Source of the DNA: Gammaproteobacteria bacterium
GTDB taxonomy: Bacteria > Pseudomonadota > Gammaproteobacteria > Competibacterales > Competibacteraceae
DNA: 64,000 bases
Direction: 5' to 3'
Assembly: GCA_024235135.1 (NCBI GenBank)
Contig: JACKMZ010000002.1
Location: 186,001-250,000, forward strand
The notes beneath the pieces are model-generated. The model did not search any database, was not told the DNA's origin, and was given only the letters and a program-made list of their open reading frames with translations. Made by a program: the position numbers and the translations under genes. Numbering within the stretch: position 1 is the stretch's first letter; each line of letters opens with the position of its first letter. Shown here piece after piece: positions 25,713 through 35,100 of the stretch.

Positions 25713-26978
25713 TCAATTCTTAGGGTTTTGCGTGGGTTTCCGGCGGTTGCCCTGGCCGAATAGAAACCAGGCGAAGGAAGCGGTCTGTAGGAGAAGCATC
25801 AGGCTGAAGGCAGCCTGATAACCGTTGATGGCACTCTCGCCACGTATTTCGGGCCAGCCATCGATGATCGCGCCAATCCCCCACTGACTCAGAAAAGCCG
25901 CCATGAATACCAGCCAGTTGAGGCCGGTATTCACCCGCCCGGCCAAATGGGCGGGAAAACTTTGGGATAGAGCGGCGTAGACGACGATACCCGAGGTGCC
26001 AAAAAAACCGAAAAGCACCCATAACGGGAAGAAGTGGTCGGTGAATTCCAAGATGATGGCTAATTGTGTCACCATAAACACGAGGATGCCACCGCTGGCT
26101 ACTGTCAGGGGAGTAATGCCGAAGCGAGTCAACCGATAGGCAAGGTTGCCCATGAATAGATAACCGGCGACCATGGCTACGGCGGTGGCGAGCAGATGGT
26201 GAGCGGCGGTAAGACGTTCCAAGCCAGCTACGTCGCGTAGCCAAGGTCCGACCCAAAGACCTTGGATGGACAAGAAAGTCGCTTGGGAGCAGGTCGCCAG
26301 GGGGGCTACCCGCCAGAATTGCCGACTGGAAAACACATCACGGACACCACGCCACTGCTTTCCCAAGGCCTCGCGGGGCGTTTGCCCGGACTGATCCGGG
26401 ACGAGCCGATACAGTATCGCTGAGATTATCAGTGTGGTTAAGCTCAGCCCCAGGAATAGGCCACGCCAATCGATTATTTGCAAAGCGATTTCCACCGGTG
26501 TCGTGGAGGACAGGGCTCCCAAGCCTCCGGCGGCCATGATCCAACCGTTAACGGCGGGCAAACGGGCCGGGGGAAACCAAACGACAAAGGCTTTGAATCC
26601 AGCCATCAGACAGGCGGAAACGCCCAGCCCGATCAAGGCCCGGCCACAGATCAAACCCACGCGCCCGCTACTGAGAGCAAAGATCAGCGCACCGATTGCT
26701 GCAAACAGTAAAAGCAGCGCTTCCACCCGTCGCGGACCGTAACGATCCAGCAACATGCCAAGAGGCAGTTGAAAGAATGCGAAGGTCAGAAAATACATGC
26801 TGGTGAGCAAACCCAGATCGGCGGCGTTCAGCGACAGGGAAGCGATTAAATCAGGCGCTATCACCGCGTTCACGGTGCGGTACAGATAAGATAGAAAATA
26901 GCCGCAGGCGAAAGGCAGAAAAACCCGCAGGACGATTGCTAAACGCGATGCCGGTGGGGGTAGGCGGGAAGGGCTCAT
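25713..26978 (-). CDS. MFS transporter
   Basis: A roughly 421-residue major facilitator with about 12 hydrophobic segments. After FACGYFLSYLYRTVNAVIAPDLIA, the signature loop between helices 2 and 3 is GMLLDRYGPRRVEALLL, and helix 4 has GRALIGLGVSACLMAGFKAFVVWFP. The family branch looks like the nitrate/hexuronate-type permeases, but the substrate cannot be assigned. ATG 26978 is used as the start; an in-frame TTG at 27017 would add 13 residues without a ribosome site. It stands alone, 162 bp downstream of ppaC on the same strand. Confidence 0.85.
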   Translation of the reverse strand: MSPSRLPPPASRLAIVLRVFLPFACGYFLSYLYRTVNAVIAPDLIASLSLNAADLGLLTSMYFLTFAFFQLPLGMLLDRYGPRRVEALLLLFAAIGALIFALSSGRVGLICGRALIGLGVSACLMAGFKAFVVWFPPARLPAVNGWIMAAGGLGALSSTTPVEIALQIIDWRGLFLGLSLTTLIISAILYRLVPDQSGQTPREALGKQWRGVRDVFSSRQFWRVAPLATCSQATFLSIQGLWVGPWLRDVAGLERLTAAHHLLATAVAMVAGYLFMGNLAYRLTRFGITPLTVASGGILVFMVTQLAIILEFTDHFFPLWVLFGFFGTSGIVVYAALSQSFPAHLAGRVNTGLNWLVFMAAFLSQWGIGAIIDGWPEIRGESAINGYQAAFSLMLLLQTASFAWFLFGQGNRRKPTQNPKN

Positions 26979-27253
26979 GAACACCGGTCGGGCCGGCAAA
27001 CGAGGGGCGGTGTCCAAGCGCAGCTAAGCGTATGTAACATTATGATAATGAAATTGATTATGGTTCTGTGGGCGCCCTGCTGATCCGAAAAAAAACAAAT
27101 GAGTCGTCAATGGCGCGGTCGTGGTCCGTGATTATGGATACTCCATCACGGTCCGTCGAGATGATGTCTGGAAACGTTTTTTGCCATGGCGCCTTCGGGA
27201 TCAACTTGAGGGCAATCCAGCGGTCTAGGGGTTATTTGCCAAGCGGTGTGTGA

Positions 27254-28033
27254 ATGATGCACAAAATTGTGTTAACCGGTGTGTTGGCCGTCGTATTGGC
27301 GGCTTGCGCCGTATCACCCATGGGACGTCAGCAATTCACCCTATTGTCGGAACAACAATTAGATAGCATGGGCGCGCAATCCTTTCAGGAGCTTAAACAA
27401 ACGGAGCGGGTGGACACCAATCCCAGCATCAATCGCTACGTGCAATGCGTCGCCAACGCCATTACCGCCGAGCTGGGTGGTAGTCGTCCTTGGGAAGTCG
27501 TGGTGTTTCGCAATAGTGCCGCCAGCGCTTTTGCCTTGCCAGGCGGGAAAATCGGGGTGTATACCGGCTTACTGAAAGTCGCTGTCAACCAGCATCAGTT
27601 GGCGGCAGTGATCGGCCATGAAGTAGGCCATGTCGTTGCCAATCATGCCAATGAGCGGGTTTCCCAAGAGTTCGCCGTGCAGGGTGGCCTGGGTATTTTG
27701 GGCGCTACGGCGGGAGCCAATATGGGCCCCGGAACCCAGCAGGCGCTGGGTTTAGGCGCACAAGTCGGCATTCTCTTGCCGTTCAGTCGGGTTCAAGAAA
27801 GCGAGGCGGACATTATTGGACTGGATTTGATGGCGCGGGCGGGTTTTGATCCCCGCCAAAGTCTGGCTTTATGGCAGAACATGGATCGGGCTGGAGGGAG
27901 TCAACCCCCACAATTTCTTTCCACTCACCCATCCCATGGCACGCGAGTGAGTAACTTGCAGAACTACATGGGTCAGGCTATGCAAGTTTATGAGGCGGCC
28001 CGTAGACGGGGCCGGCACCCGCATTGTCAATGA
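27254..28033 (+). CDS. M48 family metalloprotease lipoprotein
   Basis: A 259-residue periplasm-facing lipoprotein protease. The signal peptide ends in a lipobox, VLAAC, with Cys at about residue 18, so it is lipid-anchored. The zinc motif is HEVGH at residues 122-126, with the third ligand in ESEADIIGLDLMARAGFDP. STHPSHGTRVSNL near the end is typical of LoiP/YcaL/BepA-like M48 enzymes that act on outer-membrane protein quality. No TPR tail follows, unlike BepA. The ends of this gene and the TAXI gene face each other 12 bp apart. Confidence 0.88.
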   Translation: MMHKIVLTGVLAVVLAACAVSPMGRQQFTLLSEQQLDSMGAQSFQELKQTERVDTNPSINRYVQCVANAITAELGGSRPWEVVVFRNSAASAFALPGGKIGVYTGLLKVAVNQHQLAAVIGHEVGHVVANHANERVSQEFAVQGGLGILGATAGANMGPGTQQALGLGAQVGILLPFSRVQESEADIIGLDLMARAGFDPRQSLALWQNMDRAGGSQPPQFLSTHPSHGTRVSNLQNYMGQAMQVYEAARRRGRHPHCQ

Positions 28034-28045
28034 GGGCGCTCATGT

Positions 28046-29050
28046 CTACTGTGCTGGTTTGGGTGGTTGGAGCAGGCCCGCTTCTTCGTAATAGCGCATG
28101 GCTCCTGGATGCAGAGGGGCGCTGAGTCCGTCCTGGGTCATAGCCTTTTTATCCAGTCCGACCAGGGAAGGATGGAGGGTGCGAAATTCCTCGAAGTTTT
28201 CGAATACCGCTTTGACGGCTTCGTATACCGTCGCTTCCGGGGTTCGCTCGGTCGTGACTAGAGTCGCCGTCACGCCGAAGGTTTCCACGTCCTCTGGATT
28301 GCCCCGGTACAACCCGCCTCTGACAACGGCATGGGAATAATAGGGACGGGTATCGACCAGCTTGGCGATGGTGGCGCTGTCCAAGGGAACGATCACGGAA
28401 TCGCAGGCGGCTGTCGCTTCCAGGATCGACTGGTTGGGATGGCCCACGATGAATATGATGGCGTCGGCCTGGCCGTCACACAGCGATTGAGCCTGTTCCA
28501 CCGCCGGCAGTTCGGTCGTTGCGGCAAAATCGTTCATCGTCCAGCCCTTGACTTCCATGACGACTTCCAACGTGGCTCGCTGTCCGGAACCCGGATTGCC
28601 GACATTGACCCGTTTGCCTTTGAGATCGTCGAAGCTCTTGATGCCGCTGTTGTGGCCTACCACCACGGTGAAGGATTCTTTGTGCGCGGCGAAAACGGCG
28701 CGTAATCGTTTGTCGGGACCCTTATTCTTGAACAGATTGGTGCCATAGAAATCATGGTACTGCCAATCGGACTGCACCAGGGCCATATCCAGCTCGCCAG
28801 CGCGTAGCGCGTTAAGGTTATATACCGAGCCTTCGGTGTTTATGGCCAGGCAACGAATGCCGACTTGATCGCGTTCACGATTGACCAGACCGCAGATGGC
28901 CTTTCCCAGGGGATAATAAACCCCTATTTCACTCCCGGTACCAATGGTGATGGTCGAAGGTTCCGCCGCAGGCGCTTCCTCTGTGGCAAGGCATGGATGG
29001 ACAAGCAACATGAGCATGGATAGGAGGATTGTAAAACCCGGGCGGTTCAT
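28046..29050 (-). CDS. TAXI family TRAP-type solute-binding protein
   Basis: A 334-residue periplasmic receptor. The signal peptide is MNRPGFTILLSMLMLLVHPCLA. The TAXI fold is shown by ITIGTGSEIGVYYPLGKAICGLVN, INTEGSVYNLNALRAGELDMALVQSD, GHNSGIKSFDDLKGKRVNVGNPGSGQR and APLHPGAMRYYEEAGL at the end. Such proteins bind glutamate-like or small organic acids for a TRAP transporter. No TRAP membrane genes are in the window, so its partner must be elsewhere or it acts differently. ATG 29050 is chosen as it begins the signal peptide; the frame is open upstream. Confidence 0.9.
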   Translation of the reverse strand: MNRPGFTILLSMLMLLVHPCLATEEAPAAEPSTITIGTGSEIGVYYPLGKAICGLVNRERDQVGIRCLAINTEGSVYNLNALRAGELDMALVQSDWQYHDFYGTNLFKNKGPDKRLRAVFAAHKESFTVVVGHNSGIKSFDDLKGKRVNVGNPGSGQRATLEVVMEVKGWTMNDFAATTELPAVEQAQSLCDGQADAIIFIVGHPNQSILEATAACDSVIVPLDSATIAKLVDTRPYYSHAVVRGGLYRGNPEDVETFGVTATLVTTERTPEATVYEAVKAVFENFEEFRTLHPSLVGLDKKAMTQDGLSAPLHPGAMRYYEEAGLLQPPKPAQ

Positions 29051-29650
29051 TTTCCTTACTCCGAGATGCATAAATAACCATTGAGAATAACCCGAGCTTG
29101 CTGAATAAGGGGTGAATGGAAGGACGCGCCGAGTCATGTCGGATATTCCCTGAGAAGCAGCATTAGTGATTTGTTTCGATTTGTTTCTATTTATAAAAAA
29201 ATCGTTGATTATGGAAATGCAACGACCCGTATCTGACCACAACCTGTTATTTCGTGCAAAGTGATTTATCATCAGTTGAGAGTGTTTAAGCGCGTGGTTC
29301 GTATGCGCCGAATACCCTCATGATTACCTAAGCCCTTGCGGTAGGTGAAGCTATTGAGGCAGGGCTATTCAACGCTACGCCGTTTCCTCTCCCTCGGAGA
29401 GGGGCTTGATTGGCAAAGAGCGATACTGGAGTAAACACAATCCTCCAAGCCCAATACCCGCCATCCCAGCCATGTCCCCGTTAATGGCAAAAGGTCTTTC
29501 GGAACAGCATTGAACAGCCTTGGATCGATGAAGAAAACTGTCGGCTTTGTGGGAAAAACCAGGAAACCGGGCAAAGCACGCTAATACCGAGGAGACATAA
29601 TCCTACGAAACTGTTGAACGCAATCCTTGCTGCGGGGGGGGGTCAGGACT
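29051..29650. other. 600-bp stretch without a convincing gene
   Basis: No coding frame with recognisable sequence was found. It holds the upstream region of the TAXI gene, a REP-like hairpin (29386-29402) and a run of nine G at 29634-29642 just before the TAXI pseudogene. A 69-codon minus frame (29365-29574) contains the hairpin and looks like chance. Confidence 0.6.
29386..29402. repeat. REP-like palindrome
   Basis: CCTCTCC-CTC-GGAGAGG is a perfect 7-bp stem with a 3-nt loop, then GGGCTTG. Similar CCCTCTCCC/GGGAGAGGG elements are scattered between genes in many proteobacteria. Only this one copy was noticed here. Confidence 0.5.
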
Positions 29651-29865
29651 GACAGCGGCCTCAAGACCTTCGATGATCTCCAAGCCAAAGGGTCAATGTC
29701 GGCAATCCAGGTTCCGGACAGCGCGCGACACTGGAAGGCCTAATGGCCGCCGAGAATTTGGAACCGAGCAGGATGATCAAAGCCGGCTTGTCGGCACCGC
29801 TGCATGATGGCGCGGTAAAGTACTATAAGGGAAAAGGCTGGATATGGCCTTTGACGCAGGAGTGA
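29651..29865 (+). pseudogene. Decayed second copy of a TAXI solute-binding protein
   Basis: Translation gives DSGLKTFDDLQAKG, matching NSGIKSFDDLKGKR of the intact TAXI protein. After about 29690 the match continues in another frame as VNVGNPGSGQRATLEGLMAAENLEPS, then jumps to MIKAGLSAPLHDGAVKYYKGKGW and a stop at 29863-29865, matching the C-terminus of the intact copy. There is thus one frameshift and an internal deletion of well over 100 codons. The N-terminal third is missing. It lies on the opposite strand from the intact gene. Wording differs from the neighbour (LEGLMAAENLEPS against LEVVMEVKGWTMN), so it is an older paralogue rather than a fresh duplication. Confidence 0.82.
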
Positions 29866-29936
29866 GGAAGGGATGCCTCGCCCTCGTGTTAACGGGATGA
29901 CTACTTACAGTGACGATCGTCGAGGAGGCTAAGCTA

Positions 29937-30365
29937 ATGTACACCAATATTTTGTTGACGGTCGATTTGAATCAGGAAAGTTCCTGGATACGGGCACTGC
30001 CAGTCGCCGTGGAATACTGCAAGGCGTTCGGCGCCAAGTTGCACATCATGACCGTAGTACCGTCTTTTGGCATGCCCATTGTCGCCAGTTTCTTTCCAGA
30101 CGACTACGCATCCAATGTACGAGCGGAAGTCAACGATCGACTTCACGCCTTGATGCGAGAGCACGTTTCCAAGGAGGTCGCGTGCCAACATATTATCGCG
30201 GAAGGCGTGGTCTACGAAGAGATCATCGAGACAGCCAAAAAGATTGATGCCGATCTTATCATCATGGCCGCTCATCGCCCCGATCTTAGGGATTTCCTGT
30301 TGGGGCCGAATGCCGCACGCGTAGTCCGTCACTCGGATAAGTCCGTCCTGGTGGTGCGGGACTAA
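29937..30365 (+). CDS. Universal stress protein (UspA family)
   Basis: A 142-residue single-domain Usp. The N-terminus is MYTNILLTVDLNQESSW, and the C-terminal part has DADLIIMAAHRPDLRDFLLGPNAARVVRHSDKSVLVVRD. The ATP-binding type has G-2x-G-9x-G(S/T); here the loop is replaced by LLGPNAARVVRHS, so nucleotide binding is uncertain. ATG 29937 is chosen with a strong GAGGAGG 8 nt upstream. Monocistronic, just after the TAXI pseudogene. Confidence 0.9.
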   Translation: MYTNILLTVDLNQESSWIRALPVAVEYCKAFGAKLHIMTVVPSFGMPIVASFFPDDYASNVRAEVNDRLHALMREHVSKEVACQHIIAEGVVYEEIIETAKKIDADLIIMAAHRPDLRDFLLGPNAARVVRHSDKSVLVVRD

Positions 30366-30606
30366 AAGCAATCCATGCCGTGTCGCCAAGATACATGGCT
30401 ACCACGGGCAACAGCCAACACCAGTCAACATAGATGGCATGGACAAGCGCCTAACCTTGTGCGGTTCACAAACTTGGGTGACGGTCCTGTCCATGCCAGG
30501 AACAAAAAACAAGCCCACTCTGCCCTAGACAAAAAACACAGCAACCATCGCGGCGGCTTTGTGAGCAGCCTCCGAGATCAATTGTCGCGGGATGGGATGG
30601 ATGTGA

Positions 30607-30879
30607 TTAGTACCGTGGTCGACGAGGAGGACGCTCGCTTCGGGGCTTGGCTTGATTGACCTTGATCTTGCGCCCTTTCAGGGTGTTTTCGTTCAAGGCT
30701 TTGATTGCTTGATCAGCCTCCGAGTTGTTCGGCATTTCCACGAAGGCGAACCCTTTGGATTGTCCAGTGAATTTGTCCGTGATCAGGTTGACGCTGGATA
30801 CTTCTCCGAACTCTGAAAAGGACGACCGCAATTCCTCTTCGGTGATGCTGTAAGGTAGATTACCTACATAGATATTCAT
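30607..30879 (-). CDS. RNA-binding protein with one RRM domain
   Basis: A 90-residue protein made of one RNA recognition motif. RNP2 is NIYVGNLPYS at residue 2 and RNP1 is KGFAFVEM at about 43, both with the RNA-stacking aromatics. The tail SERPPRRPRY is short and basic. Such proteins are often cold-induced in cyanobacteria and proteobacteria and act as RNA chaperones. ATG 30879 is preferred since the RRM starts at once. The long noncoding stretch upstream may be a regulated leader. Confidence 0.92.
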   Translation of the reverse strand: MNIYVGNLPYSITEEELRSSFSEFGEVSSVNLITDKFTGQSKGFAFVEMPNNSEADQAIKALNENTLKGRKIKVNQAKPRSERPPRRPRY

Positions 30880-31187
30880 TTCGTTGTTCCATTCCGCGGG
30901 TTGATCGTGAAAGCGCCACCGGATAACCAACCACACAAATTAAACGATAGCGGTTAGCCCTATTGGCTAATTCAAGTAGCAAGCCAACGACGTTTCCAAG
31001 TAAGGCATAGCGTTGGAAGTCTTAACTTTTCGAACCAAAGCTTGTGGTTCTAGCTGGTTCTACCCAGCATCTGGGCGGCTGATGGATTATTCACATTAAG
31101 TATATGATAGCGGCGATATTTTTTCCTTGGGCAAACGAAAAAAACGGCCCTTCGTTCACCGGAAAGCGACCATCTGAGGGAAGTGAA
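30880..31187. other. 308-bp gap upstream of the RRM gene
   Basis: No coding frame is seen. Inverted repeats are present: TTAGCC/GGCTAA around 30954-30970 and GAACCA/TGGTTC at 31032-31050. On the minus strand these would sit in the 5' leader of the RRM gene. The can-proximal end holds a possible terminator (31138-31166). Confidence 0.45.
31138..31166 (-). terminator. Possible terminator after can
   Basis: Reading the minus strand downstream of can, CTTTC and GAAGG can pair (one G-U) around an 8-nt loop, followed after four bases by seven T (A-run on plus at 31138-31144). The stem is short, so this is a weak call. Confidence 0.35.
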
Positions 31188-31841
31188 TCAGTCTGGGTTA
31201 CCCGTTTTTAAATCAGAAAAATCGAATTGGTAGATAGGATCCAATTGGGTTTCGTGACCAATCATAATGATATCCTTGAGTAAACCCGTATCAAGTCCGT
31301 AAACCCAACCATGAATTAACGGACGCTTTTCAAAATGCCAAGCACGCTGAATGATCGACGTTTTGGCTAAATTATAGACCTGTTCAACGACATTGAATTC
31401 CGCAAGGCGGTTGGTTAATTCGTGTTCGCTTAGATTTTCAAGTTCGGCTTGATGCAAGCGGTAGACATCCTTGATATTGCGAAGCCACTTGTTGAGCAGG
31501 CCATAGCGTCGGTGGGAGATGGCGGCTTGGATGCCGCCGCAACCGTAATGGCCACACACGATGATGTGGTTCACCTTGAGAAAATCGACGGCGAACTGCA
31601 GTACGCTCAGCATGTTCACATCGGTGTTGACCACCATATTTGCGATGTTGCGGTGCACAAAAAGTTCGCCGGGTTGGGTTCCCGTGATACGTTCCGCGGG
31701 AACGCGACTATCGGAACAGCCTATCCACAAAAACTCTGGCTTGTGGTCTTTGGCCAGATTTTCAAAAAAAGACGGATCGTTTTTAATATGGCGATCGACC
31801 CAAATTTTATTGGCGTGCAACAAATTTTTGTAGGATTCCAT
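31188..31841 (-). CDS. can: Beta-carbonic anhydrase
   Basis: A 217-residue enzyme interconverting CO2 and bicarbonate (E. coli Can has 220). Zinc ligands lie in CSDSRVPAE (Cys and the Asp-Arg dyad) and CGHYGCGGI (His and Cys). The C-terminal segment IHGWVYGLDTGLLKDI is typical. ATG 31841 (MESYKNLLHANKIWV) is chosen over an upstream in-frame start because it gives the standard N-terminus. Monocistronic. Confidence 0.96.
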   Translation of the reverse strand: MESYKNLLHANKIWVDRHIKNDPSFFENLAKDHKPEFLWIGCSDSRVPAERITGTQPGELFVHRNIANMVVNTDVNMLSVLQFAVDFLKVNHIIVCGHYGCGGIQAAISHRRYGLLNKWLRNIKDVYRLHQAELENLSEHELTNRLAEFNVVEQVYNLAKTSIIQRAWHFEKRPLIHGWVYGLDTGLLKDIIMIGHETQLDPIYQFDFSDLKTGNPD

Positions 31842-32100
31842 AGGATTGGACTGTGAAGAGGATGGGAGTCTTGGGCACGTTAAAAAGACAAAATCAATGA
31901 CATTATCCTGCAAAATAACAGCGGAGTCATTAACTCAGTGTACCCCTATTCCTGGTCTGTTCCTGTCGGTTTGTGGCGGCGATTTCCTCGTTCTCTCAGC
32001 TCAAGCGGTTGCCATCCGTACTGTGCCAAGTCATTTATTTTTCGATATTTTTATCATTTAACTTTGGACCCGATTTGGTGAGATGGCCTGAACCAGCGTC

Positions 32101-35100
32101 ATGAGCATCGCGATCGTTGCCGAAAAACCCGCTGTTGCCAGGGACATCGCCCGCGTGCTGGGCGCAAGCCAGCGCGGCGATGGGTTTCTGCGTAACGATG
32201 CTTACGTGATTACCTGGGCGATCGGCCATCTGGTCACGCTGGCTGAGCCCCATCAAGTCAACCCGGATTGGCGGCGTTGGAACCGTGACGCACTGCCCAT
32301 GGTGCCCACGGTCTGGACGCTGGTCGTCAGCGAGAAGACCCGAGGACAATTTGCCGTGGTGCGCGACATCATCAATGCCGATGCCGTGGAACGGGTGGTT
32401 TGCGCAACGGACGCCGGACGCGAGGGAGAATTGATTTTTCGTTATATCTACGAAGCGGCCGGTTGCCACAAGCCGGTCCAGCGGTTGTGGATTTCATCGC
32501 TGACTCCGGACGCCATCCGCCAAGGTTTTCAGAATCTGCGCAATGGGAGCGATTTCGATTCCTTGGCGGACGCTGCGAGGGGGCGTAGCCAGGCTGATTG
32601 GCTGGTGGGTATGAATTTGTCGCGGGCTTGCACGCTGAGCATCGGCAATAACCTCGGCGACACACTGTCGGTAGGCCGGGTGCAGACGCCGACGTTGGCC
32701 ATGGTCGTGGAGCGAGAGCTGGCGGTACGCGCGTTCGTGCCGGAGGATTATTGCGAAGTCGTCGCGACCTTCGAGATTGATCAGAGCGGCGGCGACGCAT
32801 CTTCCAGCCATCGCCGCTATCAGGGGACTTGGTTCCGGGGACATAAACCCGACGCCAAGGCCAAACGGCTGCCAGCGGATGGTCTGGAAGCGCAACAAAT
32901 CATCGCCCGCGCTTGGGGCGGGCAGGCTCGTGTCGGATCACGCCGAGCCGAACAGCGCCGCATTCCACCCCCCCTGCTCTACGATTTGACCGAATTGCAA
33001 CGCCACGCCAATCGGCTTTATGGATTCAGTGCCGACACCACCCTCAAATTGGCGCAAAAGCTCTACGAACAACGTAAGGTAATCAGCTATCCACGCACCG
33101 ACAGCCGTCATTTATCCGAAGCGGTCGCGGGCACGCTCAGTCAGGTCGTTGCGGTGATTCAGGGACTCTATCAAGCTGAGCTGGCTCCCGGCACGGGCCA
33201 ACAGGCGTTGGGCAAGCGCTTTGTGGACGATGCCAAGGTTAGCGATCACCATGCCATCATTCCTACCCCGCTGCCGGCCCAAGGTCTTGGGATGGATGAG
33301 CAGAAAATCTACGATCTGATCTGTAGGCGCTTGCTGAGTGCTTGGCATGCCGACCACATCGAGTCCATAACCACGGTGATCAGCGTCGTAATCAGCCATC
33401 CGCAACCCGGTGGGGAGCCGCTCGTCGACGCCTATCACAGCACCGGCACGGTAATCGACCAGTTGGGTTGGAAGATGCTGGACATCGGTGCGGCGCAAAC
33501 CCGTGGATCGGCCCAACAGCCGGCACGGCGATCCCGGCAGGCTGCCGAATCGACCGCGGCTGAAGAACCTCAGGCATTGCCTTCCGGTTTGCAGGAAGGG
33601 CGGTTACTGCACGTTATCGAAGCTCAGGCGCTGGCCAAGAAGACCCGTCCCCCGCCTCGTTTTACCGAAGCGACGCTGTTGACCGCCATGGAAACGGCGG
33701 GTAAGACTTTGGAGGACAAGGAACTGTCCGCCGCCATGAAAGAAACCGGTTTGGGTACGCCAGCGACCCGGGCGGAAACCATAGAGACCTTGCTGAAACG
33801 CCAGTATCTGGAACGCAAGGGACGAACCTTGCAGGCCACGGAGCGGGGCATAGGCTTGATCGAGCATGTCCAGCACGAAATCAAAAGTCCGCTCATGACG
33901 GGCCAATGGGAGGCGCAATTACGCCGCATACAACGTGGCGAAGCGGATTTAGCCGGGTTTATGGCGGGTATCCGGACCTTCGTGAAGGATGCTGTCATGA
34001 ATACGCTGAACAAACCGCTTTCGCCGGTAATACCTGATGGCGTCGCAACCCTATCGCCAACCCCGGCGAGCCCGGAGACTGGAACGCCAACACCGGTGAT
34101 GAGTGAAGCGGCGGCGGTACGGTCGCCAACGCCGATTGAGCGACTCGGTGATCTACTGCTCAATCCGTTCAGATTGACGGCTTTTCGTCCGTATCAGGAA
34201 GCCGTCTGCGAGGCGGTTGTCCGGGGCCGGGACGTATTGTTGGTGATGCCGACCGGCGCCGGCAAATCCCTGTGCTACCAACTGCCGGGGATCGCGCGGG
34301 CTGGTACCACGTTGGTGATTTCACCGCTGATCGCCTTGATGGAAGATCAGGTCACGAAACTGCAGGCCGTGGGCCTACGCGCCGAACGGATTCATTCGGG
34401 GCGGGATCGAGCGGCTTCCCGGCAGGTCTGCGTGGATTACCTCAACGATCGTTTGGATTATTTGTTCATCGCCCCGGAACGCCTGAGCGTGCCCGGTTTT
34501 CCCGCGCTGCTGGCCAAGCGCAAGCCAGTGTTGATCGCGGTGGACGAGGCGCATTGCATATCCCATTGGGGCCATGATTTTCGCCCTGATTATCGAATGC
34601 TGCGGCAACACCTCCCCACCTTGCGCCCGGCACCGATCATCGCCTTGACCGCCACCGCCACACCCTTGGTGCAGGACGACATCGTCGCGCAACTCGGTAT
34701 GACGGAAGCGGAACGCTTTATTCATGGGTTTCGACGCACCAATATCGCCGTGGAAGCCGTTGAACTGAAACCCACGGAGCGTTTTGCGGCGGTGCGGCGC
34801 GTCCTGGCGGAACCCGCCACGCGTCCAGCTATCGTCTATGCGCCGACCCGCAAGGACGCCGATACCTTGAGTGCGGCGCTGAACTCCGAATACCCTTGCG
34901 CCGCCTATCATGCCGGTATGACGGCGCCGGAACGGGAGCGCGTGCAAGCGGCTTTTATCACCGGACAACTGGAAGTCATCGTGGCGACCATTGCGTTCGG
35001 CATGGGCGTGGACAAGGCGGACATCCGCACCGTGATCCACTTCGCCCTACCCAGCACGCTGGAAGGATATTACCAGGAAATCGGCCGTGCTGGCCGTGAC

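Noticed and set aside
27068..27253. 61-codon frame just upstream of the M48 lipoprotein
   Set aside because: No ribosome site, no family resemblance, and it would place an odd extension before a clean lipoprotein signal.
29365..29574. 69-codon minus-strand frame in the gap after the TAXI gene
   Set aside because: Contains the REP-like hairpin and has no conserved features.
29273..29640. tRNA or other known RNA gene
   Set aside because: No cloverleaf with a T-loop GGTTCGAATCC pattern could be found here or in the other gaps examined.
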